Notes: generated from the letters alone by a model not told the origin. Positions 1 to 9,374 are shown, counted from the stretch's first letter. The stretch is DNA of 64,000 nucleotides from Paenibacillus sp. Soil750 (GCF_001428045.1 NZ_LMSD01000004.1:194497-258496); one strand, 5' to 3'. Translations and numbers: made by a program.

Positions 1-3000
1 ATTGTCGCTGTTCCTTTTTTGCTGCTGTTCACGGTCGACGTGGCCGTAATTGTATAGTTGCCAGGCGTAGCATCTGTCGCTACGGTTACTTCCCCCGCAC
101 TGTCCACCGACACCTTCGCGTCGCTGCTCGTCCACGTGACCGTCGTCGCCGCTCCACCAACTGCATCTACCGTAGCAGTGAGCTGCTTGCTTCTTCCTTG
201 CGCCACGCTTGCCGTGCTTGGGCTAATGGTTACGCTGTTGATCGCTGGTGCTGCCGTGACGGTAATCGTCGCGGTTCCTTTTTTGCCGCTATTCACCGTC
301 GACGTGGCCGTGATTGTATAATCGCCAGGCGTAGTATCTGCCGCTACGGTTACTTCACCCGCGCTATCCACCGTCACCTTCGCATTGCTGCTCGTCCACG
401 TAACCGTCGTCGCCGCTCCGCCTACCGCATCCACCGTTGCTGTGAGCTGCTTGCTTCCTCCTTGCGCCACGCTTGCGGTGCTCGGGTTCACGGTTACGCT
501 GTTAATTGCTGGCGACGCTGTGACCGTGATCGTCGCTGTCCCTTTTTTGCTGCTGTCCTCTGTCGAGGTGGCTGTGATGGTATAATCCCCTGGCGTGGTG
601 TCTGCCGCTACGGTTACTTCACCCGCGCTGTCCACCGTCACCTTCGCGTCGCTGCTCGTCCACGTGACCGTCGTCGCCGCTCCTCCCACCGCATCTACCG
701 TTGCTGTGAGCTGCTTGCTTCCTCCTTGCACAACGCTGGCGGTGCTCGGAGTGACGGTTACACTGTTCACAGCCGGAGGCATGGCCGTAACGGTGATCGT
801 CGCTGTCCCTTTTTTGCTGTTATTGAACGTCGAGGTTGCCGTAATCGTATAATCCCCCGGGGCCGCACTAGCCGCAACGGTTACTTTACCCGTGATGTCC
901 ACCGACACCTTCGCGTCGCTGCTCGTCCACGTAACCGTCGTCGCCGCTCCTCCCACCGCATCTACCGTAGCTGTGAGCTGCTCGCTTCCTCCTTGCACCA
1001 CGCTTGCGGTAATCGGGCTGACGGTTACGCTGTTGATGGCCGGTGCTACCGTGATGGTGATCGTCGCAGTCCCTTTTTTGCTGTTATTGAACGTCGAAGT
1101 CGCCGTAATCGTATAATTACCCAGGGTCGCATCAGCCGCGACGGTTACTTTACCCGAGCTGTTCACCGTCACCTTGTTAGTGACGTCACTGCTAGTCCAC
1201 GTGACCGTCGTCGCCGCTCCTCCCACCGCATCTACCGTAGCTGTGAGATTCTTGCTTCCTCCTTGCACCACGTTTGCGGTAATCGGGCTGACGGTTACGC
1301 TATTGATGGCCGGCGCTGCCGTGACGGTGAGCGTAGCTGTCCCTTTTTTGCTGTTGTCCACCGTCGATATTGCCGTGATCGTATAAGTACCCGTCGCGGC
1401 ATCTGCCGCGACAGTTACGTTACCCGTGCTGCTCACCGTCACCTTATTGGCAACGTCGCTGCTTGTCCACGTGACCGTCGCAGCTGATCCTCCCACCGCG
1501 TCTACCACAGCAGCGAACTGCTTACTTCCACCTTGTACGACGGAAAATCTAATCGGGCTGACGAACACGCTATTGACGGTAGGTGGTATGACGGTAATCG
1601 TCGCTGTTCCTTTTTTGCTGTTATTTACCGTCGAGGTTGCCGTGATCGTATAATCACCAAGCGTGGCGTCTGCCGCAACGGTTACATTACCCTCGCTGTT
1701 AACTGTCACCTTGTTAGTGACGTCACTGCTTGTCCACGTAACCGTCGTTGCCGCTCCTCCCACCGCATCTACCGCAACTGTGAGATTCTTGCTTCCTCCT
1801 TGTACGATGCTTGCCGTGCCTGGAGTGACGGCTACGCTATTTACAGCCGGAGCCGGTAAGTTAGCCACCCGAAGTTGTTCTATTACACTGTTTTTCTCCT
1901 GCCACGCTACGAATAAACCATTGTTCAGTGCGGTTATCGCAGGAAAAAAAGCGGTTTTCGTATTATCCACGATAAAACCGTTTAAGCCAAGTTCGGCGCT
2001 CGACCAAGCAGTTCCGTTATACTTCTTCGCTCGAATTTTAAATACGGGGATTGATCCCGCTCCTACCATTCCGGAATCTTCTGACCACACCGCATATAAA
2101 TCATGATTAGCAGCTGCTAATTTCACATAATTAGCTCGGAATGCGGTACTAACGTTGATGCCATACTTCCCACCACCGTCAACACTTGACCAAACGTTAC
2201 CGTCGTATTTCTTTACCCGAATTTGGTCGTCCGTCGTCGAATCGACCGGTTCATGCCAAGCTACGTACAAGACGCCGTCAACCGTGGCTAACGTCGGGTA
2301 GTACGCATTTTTCCCAGTTGCTATATTTAACCCAGTCGGGCCGCCGCCATCGATCGTCGTCCAGCTCGTTCCGTCGTACTTTTTCGCCCTGAGCTGATTA
2401 ATAACTCCGTACTGTTCCGACCATACCGCGATTAATTCATTTCCCAATACGGCCAAAGCAGGAAAAGCCGCGGCTTTGGCTGGATCTATATTTAATCCAT
2501 TCGTACCTCCGTCGACGCTTGTCCACTCCGTGCCGTTATACCTCTTCACGTAAATTTTACCCAGTTCTGACCACGACGCATACAGAGCATTATTGTATTC
2601 AACCAAAGTAGGAAAGTTAGCGCCCTTTGTCGCATCCACGTTAATTCCGGTCGTGCTTTCTCCTTCGGCGCTTGTCCAGCTTGTTCCATTATATTTCTTG
2701 ACCCGAATTTGACCGTAGGATGATGTAACTTCTTCGACCCATGCAAGATATAAAGAACCGTTAAATACGGCCAGAGTCGGTCTCATTCCCTCTTTGGCCG
2801 GGTTCATGTTTAATCCGTTCGGGCCGTTGCCGTCGATGCTCGTCCAGCCCGTGCCGTTATATTTCTTGACTCTGATTTGATTGAAGTATGTGATGCCCGG
2901 AACGACTTTTTCTTGCCAGGCGACATAAACTTCGCCGTTCCATACAGCCATGGCAGGGTATTCCGCCCGATTGGCTGCATTCACATTAAGGCCATTAGGA

Positions 3001-3149
3001 CCTCCGCCGTCGATCATCGACCAGCCAGACGCTGCGGAAGCTGTGCCACTGTTGAAAAGAAGCGGTAACAAAAGTATAACGGCGAGTAATACATGTACCG
3101 TTTTGCGTAATCTATCGTTGGTCTTACTCCTTCTCATTGCCGGAATCAA
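1..3149 (-). CDS. Secreted propeller plus Ig-like (BIG-type) repeat surface protein, partial
   Basis: The reading frame is open from a TTG start at 3149 (GGAAGG about 10 nt upstream; an ATG at 3137 is the alternative) to the left edge, so the C-terminus is missing. The N-terminus is a signal peptide: basic start, hydrophobic stretch LLAVILLLPLLF, then a TASA cleavage motif. About seven modules of 55-60 residues follow, each with a K-K-Y-N-G-T-x-W-x-S core and an L-Y-V-A-W-x-E strand, which suggests a seven-bladed beta-propeller. From about position 1850 leftwards come seven Ig-like repeats of about 88 residues (VTV/TWTSSD/GTYTITATST/NSKKGTATITV), of the bacterial BIG-domain type. The DNA of these repeats is highly similar. 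A role in the cell envelope or matrix is inferred; the missing C-terminus may carry S-layer anchors or a catalytic domain. Confidence 0.8.
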   Translation of the reverse strand, partial: MIPAMRRSKTNDRLRKTVHVLLAVILLLPLLFNSGTASAASGWSMIDGGGPNGLNVNAANRAEYPAMAVWNGEVYVAWQEKVVPGITYFNQIRVKKYNGTGWTSIDGNGPNGLNMNPAKEGMRPTLAVFNGSLYLAWVEEVTSSYGQIRVKKYNGTSWTSAEGESTTGINVDATKGANFPTLVEYNNALYASWSELGKIYVKRYNGTEWTSVDGGTNGLNIDPAKAAAFPALAVLGNELIAVWSEQYGVINQLRAKKYDGTSWTTIDGGGPTGLNIATGKNAYYPTLATVDGVLYVAWHEPVDSTTDDQIRVKKYDGNVWSSVDGGGKYGINVSTAFRANYVKLAAANHDLYAVWSEDSGMVGAGSIPVFKIRAKKYNGTAWSSAELGLNGFIVDNTKTAFFPAITALNNGLFVAWQEKNSVIEQLRVANLPAPAVNSVAVTPGTASIVQGGSKNLTVAVDAVGGAATTVTWTSSDVTNKVTVNSEGNVTVAADATLGDYTITATSTVNNSKKGTATITVIPPTVNSVFVSPIRFSVVQGGSKQFAAVVDAVGGSAATVTWTSSDVANKVTVSSTGNVTVAADAATGTYTITAISTVDNSKKGTATLTVTAAPAINSVTVSPITANVVQGGSKNLTATVDAVGGAATTVTWTSSDVTNKVTVNSSGKVTVAADATLGNYTITATSTFNNSKKGTATITITVAPAINSVTVSPITASVVQGGSEQLTATVDAVGGAATTVTWTSSDAKVSVDITGKVTVAASAAPGDYTITATSTFNNSKKGTATITVTAMPPAVNSVTVTPSTASVVQGGSKQLTATVDAVGGAATTVTWTSSDAKVTVDSAGEVTVAADTTPGDYTITATSTEDSSKKGTATITVTASPAINSVTVNPSTASVAQGGSKQLTATVDAVGGAATTVTWTSSNAKVTVDSAGEVTVAADTTPGDYTITATSTVNSGKKGTATITVTAAPAINSVTISPSTASVAQGRSKQLTATVDAVGGAATTVTWTSSDAKVSVDSAGEVTVATDATPGNYTITATSTVNSSKKGTAT

Positions 3150-3256
3150 TCTGCATCTTCCTTCCAAATTATCGTTCTATCGCATATCCCTCATTTTCTA
3201 CCTCAGCATATCTGACAGCACCTTAAAGAAACCTTAAAAATCGACAATTTTTCCCA

Positions 3257-3294
3257 TAAAAAACAGGCCTCATCTTAAAAGATGAGAACCTGTT
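3257..3294 (-). terminator. Rho-independent terminator of the sensor kinase operon
   Basis: Interrupted stem (ACAGG..TCATCTT pairing with AAGATGA..CCTGT) followed by a T-run on the minus strand, 22 bp after the kinase stop codon. Confidence 0.8.
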
Positions 3295-3315
3295 AGGTAA
3301 ATTGGCATCACGCAG

Positions 3316-6300
3316 TTAAACCGACGAAGCAGGGATGCAAATGGTGACTTTCGTGCCACGCCCTAGCTCACTATCCAGTTCCAACGAAATACCATATTCG
3401 TATTTCAACCGCTTGTTAATATTCCTCAAACCGACTCCCTGCGATTCGTCCGCATCGGGCCTTTCTAGCAGCGTCTTCAATCGTTCAGGCGCGATTCCTA
3501 CGCCGTCATCGGCTACGACAAATTGCCACTTCCCATCCGACTCTTCCGCCGTCAATGTCACCGTGCCTCCTTCAATGCGATCGCCGATGCCGTGACGAAT
3601 CGCATTTTCGACCAGCGGCTGCATCAAAAGCGGCGGCATGCGTAAACCATAGGCAGCCTCTGCGATATCGAATTCGAAGCGAATACGATCTTTGAATCGA
3701 GCCCGCTCAATCTCGACATACGTTCGAATCAGACTGAATTCTTCTGCAAACCCGATGCGTTCCTCCGCATTGCTGAACCGAAAGCTTCCTCGCAAATAAT
3801 CGGCTAGATCGGCGATCATCTTTCTCGCTCGTTCCACATCCTTATAACTTGATGCCACAATACTGTTCAGAACGTTATATAAGAAATGAGGCTTAATCTG
3901 CGATTGCAAAAAAGCCACTTCCATATGGATCGCTCGGCCGAGCGATTCCTTCATCGCGAGCAAGCTGCCGATTCTTGCCTTAAGCTCCTCCACATCGAAC
4001 GGTTTTGACAAGTAATCGTTAGCCCCCGCTTGAAGTGCTGCAACCTTATCCTGGGGTTGAATCGCCGCCGTCACCATCAGAACGGGCAGCTCCAGCAACG
4101 AATATCGTTTGCGAATCTCTTGACACACTTCATAGCCTGACATCCCCGGCATCATCAAATCCAAAATGACAAGATCGATCCTGCCCGTTTGATCGAGTTG
4201 CTCCAGCGCCTCATACCCGTTCTTGACTGCGATCACGCGATAGTCGAGGGCTTGAAGCGCGTCCAATAAGACTTTCAAGTTAACAAACTGATCATCAACG
4301 ATCAGAACCGTATGCTTGCCTCTCGAATTCGTAAAATAAGGCGTAGCAAAGGAATATTCGATTTCTTTGGGGACGACCATGGGAGTTGAATAGGACGATG
4401 TTGCATCTCTTCGTTGTTCGGAGATTGGAAGCGTGAATGTAAAGGTCGAACCGACTCCAGGCGTAGAAGTAACAGAAAGCGTCCCTCCTTGCAGTTCGAC
4501 CAGTTGTTTTGCAATCGGCAGCCCTAATCCGAAGCCACGCTGCTGTGAACCCTCAAGTGATTTGAATGGCTCAAAAATCAATGGAATATCCTGGGCCTCA
4601 ATGCCTTTTCCTGTGTCGTGCACCGCAATTTCGAGCCTGCCTCCATGTTCTCTGCCCGTAATGACAATCCTTCCATTCTCCGTATGCTTAATTGCATTGT
4701 CCAGCAAATTTCCGATAACCTGACTCAAGCGGATTTCATCAGCCAAAGCGGAGGATAACTGCGCAGGCACAGCGTTCACCAGTTGAATATGGTTTTCCGT
4801 GCACAAATAGGAATAGAAGCGCACTTGCACCTCTGCGACCGAACGAACATCGATTGGAGCAGGAACGATTCTCAGTTCACCTAGTTTCAGCTTGGATAAG
4901 TCTAAAATATCGTAAACGAGCTGCGAAAGCTTCCTCGTAATATCAGTTATCAATTGCAGCTTTTCCCGTTGTTCCGCAGTTGGTGGATGTGTGGTATCGT
5001 CCAACATGGACCGAGAAATATTCATCACTCCGTGAAGCGGCGTCTTGAATTCATGCGAAGTTCGGGCCAGAAAATCGTCCTTCAACTTGTCCGCTTGCAT
5101 TAATTGCCCTGACAATTCTTCGATTTTATGGAAAGCGTTCGAGAACCGGAGCGACATCAGCAAAGCTAGCATCAGTAGAACTAGAAAAGGTTCCACCGGC
5201 GCAAGTGAATAGATGGGCACGCCGAAGTACACGTTCATGTTCTGGTTCAGCACCAGCACATTCAGAGCCATTGCCGCCACGGCCAAATACCCGCTTCCAG
5301 CTACCTTGTGCAAGGCCGTATATACGAATACATACGTTGCGTACAACAACGAGAAAGTCACGTAAAACGACGTGAACTGACGAACTGGCCCTGTTGTAAG
5401 CTCGGTAGCGAAGCCGACATGCAACACCGCAAGTATCCCCCCCACAGCCAGCCCGCCTCGAGTGAGCCATTTATAACAGTAAGGCCGGAAAGCCGTGTAT
5501 ACATAAAGGAAAAATCCAACACCTACGCCAACTGTCAATACCATCTGAATTCGGAAATATAGCCAGAACGGAATCGAACCGACCGCAACAAATAATACTC
5601 TCTCACCGCTGACGCTTGTAAAAGCAGCAATGCATACGCAAACGATGCCAAGCACCACAAGTGATAAATCGTCCCTACGTTGGGAAAATAAACCGATAAA
5701 ATATAATCCCATGATCAAGAAGGCGGTTAACGCGATCCAATCATGAGCTGTCGCACGATCACGAATCCCGGCGATTTGCTCGGCCTTGCCCAGTAGTAGA
5801 GATTCGCCGATCCCACTGCTTACATGGAATTCATAATTTGCCACCTGAACCAGAATGTCATTCCAGCCCGGCTGCAACGTGAAGTAGCTGACATACGGTT
5901 TATTAAGCGCTTTGTATTGCTGCTTCTCGGCCGGATTTCCGCTTGTTCCAACGATTTGGCCATTGACGATGAGCCGATTCGAGATCAGGATAGCCGCTGT
6001 TTTCAAACCATACACCGCGCCAGCGTCGCCGATCCGAATCTGTAATCGATAAGTCGCCATGCCAAGCGTATCCATCTTTTTGGACCATGATCCAGGAACC
6101 TGAATCATCTCAGGTGTTAATCCCCCTGCAGTGGCAGAAGATGGAGAAGGCTGACTGGTGAATAGTTGATCTGGATAAAGCTCCCACTGCCCATCCAGCC
6201 GAACGACTCCTTCCTCCTCAAACTTCCAAGCGGATAAGTCCATCGCCCCTTTTACCGCTACAGGCATTGGATTTTTATGAGTAGAGAAGTAAGCCAACAA

Positions 6301-6363
6301 CAGCCCATAGGTTGCAATCAACAGAGATAAAGTAATAAGCGCTGCCGCAACTTTTTTCCTCAT
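3316..6363 (-). CDS. Hybrid sensor histidine kinase with two kinase modules (7TMR-DISM type)
   Basis: 1015 residues. An N-terminal membrane helix is followed by an extracellular 7TMR-DISM-like beta domain (about residues 40-190, with L-D-G-Q-W-E-L-Y) and a 7TM region (about 205-405). A HisKA box (S-H-E-F-K-T-P-L) follows, then a HATPase with N box NLLDNAIKH, DTGKGI and GLGLPIAKQL. Next come a receiver domain (VDD; phospho-acceptor D in LVILDLMMPG; K in SKPFD) and a second, LytS-type kinase module (SQIKPHFLYN, then its own HATPase with QPLVENAIRHG and DDGVGI). It presumably senses an envelope or small-molecule signal and phosphorylates the adjacent regulator; the ligand is unknown. The start ATG overlaps the regulator's TGA (ATGA), so the two are translationally coupled. 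This architecture is known in Paenibacillus relatives. Confidence 0.9.
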   Translation of the reverse strand: MRKKVAAALITLSLLIATYGLLLAYFSTHKNPMPVAVKGAMDLSAWKFEEEGVVRLDGQWELYPDQLFTSQPSPSSATAGGLTPEMIQVPGSWSKKMDTLGMATYRLQIRIGDAGAVYGLKTAAILISNRLIVNGQIVGTSGNPAEKQQYKALNKPYVSYFTLQPGWNDILVQVANYEFHVSSGIGESLLLGKAEQIAGIRDRATAHDWIALTAFLIMGLYFIGLFSQRRDDLSLVVLGIVCVCIAAFTSVSGERVLFVAVGSIPFWLYFRIQMVLTVGVGVGFFLYVYTAFRPYCYKWLTRGGLAVGGILAVLHVGFATELTTGPVRQFTSFYVTFSLLYATYVFVYTALHKVAGSGYLAVAAMALNVLVLNQNMNVYFGVPIYSLAPVEPFLVLLMLALLMSLRFSNAFHKIEELSGQLMQADKLKDDFLARTSHEFKTPLHGVMNISRSMLDDTTHPPTAEQREKLQLITDITRKLSQLVYDILDLSKLKLGELRIVPAPIDVRSVAEVQVRFYSYLCTENHIQLVNAVPAQLSSALADEIRLSQVIGNLLDNAIKHTENGRIVITGREHGGRLEIAVHDTGKGIEAQDIPLIFEPFKSLEGSQQRGFGLGLPIAKQLVELQGGTLSVTSTPGVGSTFTFTLPISEQRRDATSSYSTPMVVPKEIEYSFATPYFTNSRGKHTVLIVDDQFVNLKVLLDALQALDYRVIAVKNGYEALEQLDQTGRIDLVILDLMMPGMSGYEVCQEIRKRYSLLELPVLMVTAAIQPQDKVAALQAGANDYLSKPFDVEELKARIGSLLAMKESLGRAIHMEVAFLQSQIKPHFLYNVLNSIVASSYKDVERARKMIADLADYLRGSFRFSNAEERIGFAEEFSLIRTYVEIERARFKDRIRFEFDIAEAAYGLRMPPLLMQPLVENAIRHGIGDRIEGGTVTLTAEESDGKWQFVVADDGVGIAPERLKTLLERPDADESQGVGLRNINKRLKYEYGISLELDSELGRGTKVTICIPASSV

Positions 6364-7505
6364 CGCGCTTGCTCCATCATGTCTTTCGTTTGTTGGAATA
6401 GCCGTAATGTCTCTTCCTCCAGCTCAGCTCCCAATTGAAAGCGCACCGCTTGCTCCAAATGCAAGCATATCCGATATGCCTCATTTCGATTGCCCATCTT
6501 CAGATGCAGCTTGATCAACTCACGTCCGTCGATCTCGGAGTCAGGGGCAAGTGACAATAGCTTTTCCATGCTGTCCACCGCAAGCGTACGATTACCCTTA
6601 CTTTGAAAATGCCCGTACCATTTACGTAGTACACGAACATACGTGGCTTTGATCTCCAACTGTCTGGCGGTAGCCCAACTGAAATCGCAAGCTTCCATAT
6701 ATTCGCCTGTGTACATCTGGTTCATTTTGTCATAGGACCGTTCATCCATCTCCGCTTCGGCCCACGTGTTGCTCAGTAACTGCTCAAATTCGGTTACATC
6801 GACCGTGCTCCCATCCAAAACAGCGACGAATCCTTGATCCACTTTGCGTATATGGATTGGAATCTGTTGTTCCCCCAAGCTTCTTCTTAAATAGGACAGG
6901 CATGTATATAAATACGTTTTCGCCTTGTTCAAATCGTACCCCGGCCATAACGCCTCAATAATCGAAGCCGTATTCACAGACTTTCCTGCATAATGGATCA
7001 GGAACGCGCAAAGCTCCTTTTCCTTCTTCGTTTTCCATGTTAGCACCTTGTTCTCGTCACTCGGCAACCCAATATGGAAGCCTCCTAGGCAGTTAACAGT
7101 CGGGGCGATGCTTGCGCTTTGGTGCGCCTGAATGACGAACTCGGATAAGGATTGTTTAATACGCACAACCGTATTCTGCAATCTATCTATCGTAAAAGGC
7201 TTCAACAAATAGTCCATCGATTGAATTTCAAACGCTTCGACCGCATATTCCGCATAGGCCGTTGTGAAAACGATCGGCATGCGAGGGAACATGCTTCTGA
7301 TTTTTCTAGCAGCCTCCGTGCCCTTCATTCCCGGCATCTGAATATCCAGAAACACTGCATCCACAGGAGAGTTAGCTAACGCTTCAATCGCTTGAATCGG
7401 ATTCATATACCTTCCTACTATGTTGATATTTCCTATTTGTCCGAGCAAAATTTCCAATAAATCCAGCGCATCTTCTTCGTCATCAATGAGCATTACACGA
7501 ATCAT
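6360..7505 (-). CDS. Response regulator with BTAD/SARP-like output domain
   Basis: 381 residues. Residues 1-120 are a receiver domain: acidic pair D-D-E-E-D, phospho-acceptor D in AVFLDIQMPGMKG, switch T in VFTTAYAEYA, and K in YLLKPF. A winged-helix DNA-binding segment of the OmpR/SARP kind follows (about 135-235, with the T-W-K-T-K-K-E-K-E-L-C-A-F-L pattern). The C-terminus is an alpha-helical BTAD/TPR-like domain to residue 381 (LGAELEEETLRLF ending). It is the first gene of the pair with the hybrid kinase and the likely transcriptional output of that sensor. AGGAG lies about 10 nt before the ATG. Target genes are unknown; the adjacent surface protein is a candidate. Confidence 0.9.
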   Translation of the reverse strand: MIRVMLIDDEEDALDLLEILLGQIGNINIVGRYMNPIQAIEALANSPVDAVFLDIQMPGMKGTEAARKIRSMFPRMPIVFTTAYAEYAVEAFEIQSMDYLLKPFTIDRLQNTVVRIKQSLSEFVIQAHQSASIAPTVNCLGGFHIGLPSDENKVLTWKTKKEKELCAFLIHYAGKSVNTASIIEALWPGYDLNKAKTYLYTCLSYLRRSLGEQQIPIHIRKVDQGFVAVLDGSTVDVTEFEQLLSNTWAEAEMDERSYDKMNQMYTGEYMEACDFSWATARQLEIKATYVRVLRKWYGHFQSKGNRTLAVDSMEKLLSLAPDSEIDGRELIKLHLKMGNRNEAYRICLHLEQAVRFQLGAELEEETLRLFQQTKDMMEQAR

Positions 7506-7642
7506 CGACCTTGGTCTCCTTACTTATTGCAAGCATTTCCTTATAAGAAATTTCGACAAAAAGTGAGGTGAATCCTTTATTTTCTGCTCCTAAAGCTACA
7601 CGCTGAATTCATGAAAAAGCTGCTCAAGCTCCGACTGTAAAA

Positions 7643-7686
7643 GAAAAAGCAGCCATCACAGAGGAATCTCTGCGACAACTGCTTCT
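7643..7686 (-). terminator. Terminator after the small membrane protein gene
   Basis: Long imperfect hairpin (AGCAGTTGTCGCAGAG against CTCTGTGATGGCTGCT, with wobble pairs) ending in TTTTTC on the minus strand, about 70 bp after the stop of the 131-residue membrane protein. Confidence 0.7.
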
Positions 7687-7756
7687 CAGTTCGAGGACTA
7701 CGTAGGTAAGCGAGACACTCATGAGATTTCAAGAAGTTCATCGTTATTTTCATATT

Positions 7757-8152
7757 TTATCTGTTTATACTTTCAGTTTTGCTGCTATTTGTCTTTTCGA
7801 TACTTTTAGGTAAGAGCATAATTATTAGGACAGCACTTACAAAATCAAGCGCAGCTACAACAATAAAATTAATCGGTAGATGGTACATAGCCGTTAAAGT
7901 AATTGTAACGATACATACGAATATTCTACCGATGACCGTCGATTTAGCAAATTGTATATTATTTTCCAAACCTGAACGAACGTAATAGAAACCAATACAT
8001 AAAAGGAGCATACCAAAGAATTGAAGCCATACTGTTGCATCATCATTAAACTGTAACATTGGTTGCACTAACTTGGGTGTAAAAAGAAGGGAACCCCCTA
8101 GAATAATAATGTAGATTCCATAATAAAACATTAACTTTGAGACCTTATACAT
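7757..8152 (-). CDS. Small integral membrane protein of unknown function
   Basis: 131 residues with four hydrophobic segments (about 8-28, 43-62, 74-92 and 95-116) and a short hydrophilic tail rich in S, K and E. The start is supported by GGAGG 8 nt before the ATG. No enzymatic motif is visible and I do not recognise the family. It stands alone with its own terminator, between the two-component system and the decapitated gene outside the island. AT-rich composition resembles the island, so it may be horizontally acquired, but it lies outside the proposed transposon end. Confidence 0.6.
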   Translation of the reverse strand: MYKVSKLMFYYGIYIIILGGSLLFTPKLVQPMLQFNDDATVWLQFFGMLLLCIGFYYVRSGLENNIQFAKSTVIGRIFVCIVTITLTAMYHLPINFIVVAALDFVSAVLIIMLLPKSIEKTNSSKTESINR

Positions 8153-8695
8153 TAAGATCGCCTCCTAACATTTTTTATAAGTGCGCTAGTCAATACTCAA
8201 TCCATAGCGAATACGTTGATGATACCAGTCTTTTATTCAGTATTATGAATACGAATAAACAGAGTCAAATAAGTAACCGTTTTTACAATCAATATCTATA
8301 TCATGCAATATGCTAGCCTTCTGAATAGAATCATATATCTTTTGTACCTCGCCTTTGCCTAAAACAACTTACTCGTATTTGTTTATAGTGCTTACCAAAT
8401 TCTTCGTATAAATAACCTCAGATGTAACTTTCACCTTTAAATCCACCCTAGCACTAGAGCATAAGATTCTTCCTTATTTGGATGAATAGTTAAATTGTAC
8501 CATGTGTTCATGATTTGTGGAGAATAATGTATTATTTTGCAGGTCTTTATTCATGGAAATACAAAGAAAAAAAGCTTCCATTTATGGAAGCTACATTAAA
8601 TGAGTACATTTGCTTTGCGTATTTGATTATAAGTCATGATCTCCTTATCTCATAATAGGAATATCTTTGGACTGCCTGAAATTCACTTCTTTGAA
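8153..8695. other. Intergenic, no gene seen
   Basis: AT-rich, about 540 bp without a convincing ORF. The only clear signal is the terminator at 8566-8592. The part next to 8152 should hold the promoter of the small membrane protein. Confidence 0.5.
8566..8592 (-). terminator. Terminator downstream of the truncated membrane-protein gene
   Basis: Perfect 8-bp stem AGCTTCCA/TGGAAGCT with a short AT loop, followed by a seven-base T-run on the minus strand. It lies about 100 bp beyond the stop of the decapitated gene at 8696. Confidence 0.8.
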
Positions 8696-8842
8696 CTATG
8701 CGAATAATCCAATTAACATCAACATCCAAAACAAAGAACCAATTGCTATTAACACCCATTGTCTTTTTGTAAATTTATCTCTAACTTCTTGATCTAGTTG
8801 AACCTGCTTCCAATATAAATTCAATACATATTGAGCATAAAC
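8696..8842 (-). pseudogene. C-terminal remnant of a membrane-protein gene, decapitated at the island edge
   Basis: The minus-strand frame ending in TAG at 8698-8696 encodes about 48 residues that look like a real protein end: an amphipathic segment (YAQYVLNLYWKQVQ, DQEVRDKFTKRQW) followed by a hydrophobic helix (VLIAIGSLFWMLMLIGLFA). Upstream, at about 8843, the composition changes abruptly to GC-rich DNA with no credible N-terminus or start signal. I infer that the 5' part was lost when DNA was joined here, next to the left end of the mobile island. Its own terminator at 8566-8592 survives. The original function is unknown. Confidence 0.5.
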
Positions 8843-8944
8843 GAGTGCCGTGCTCCCTCCGCTCACGCTCCGGTCCGCGCGGGCGAACCCTCGAGGGGTT
8901 CAACTCCCTGCTCACCCATACAAGCACAAGAAAAAAGCACCCTC
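8843..8944 (+). other. GC-rich flank of the island with a tmRNA/tRNA 3'-end-like segment
   Basis: This 100-bp patch is far more GC-rich than its surroundings. At 8894-8918 it carries AGGGGTTCAACTCCCTG followed by CTCACCCA, which resembles the T-arm and acceptor 3' strand of the ssrA gene in this window (AGGGGTTCGACTCCCC, then TCACCTCCA). No 5' acceptor strand or D-arm is present, so it is at most a fragment. Its distance to the left transposon end (26 bp) is close to the distance between ssrA and the right end (31 bp). Confidence 0.4.
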
Positions 8945-9088
8945 TGTGACTTGAATCATTTCCTTGCCGCGGTTTGAATCATTTTTTTGCCTAAAACCAG
9001 ATGATATTAGGCTATTCCCATTCATCTAAATAAGAATTTGAAGCATTTCTTTGCCGCAAGTTCTAAATTTGAAGCATTTCTTTGCCAC
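8945..9088 (+). repeat. Left transposon end with four end-motif repeats
   Basis: Four copies of TTTGAAKCATTTYYTTGCC in the same orientation: 8951-8970, 8973-8991, 9037-9057 and 9068-9086. The outermost copy belongs to the terminal inverted repeat. Spacing in two pairs over about 140 bp is compatible with a set of TnsB binding sites. The last copy is followed by a CGGTACT extension that recurs at the right end. Confidence 0.65.
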
Positions 9089-9374
9089 CGGTACTAATTT
9101 GATTTTACGTCGTTTCTTTCATTAGAATCTATATATAATTACCCACCGAATAATGAATACACATCGATACTTTAGCCATTGAGTGTAAAAGCCTTTAACT
9201 ACTTGGATTAAATCAATTTGCTTACGGTCTGTAGAGTGTGATATCCCAAATTGTCCAAAGTAAATAAAGTAGACTGACGACAATTTATACATCTGACAGG
9301 ATAATTAAAGACCTCACACAATAATATGTGGTAAACTTTACTTACGCAAATATACCAATAAAGGAGAAATACGG

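Noticed and set aside
198..1859. Long plus-strand frames over the left-edge repeats
   Set aside because: They are antisense shadows of the minus-strand Ig-like repeat gene, Arg-rich with no start signals, and repeat only because the real gene repeats.
8843..8918. A complete tRNA gene in the left flank
   Set aside because: Only the T-arm and acceptor 3' strand are suggested; no D-arm, anticodon arm or pairing 5' acceptor strand can be found.
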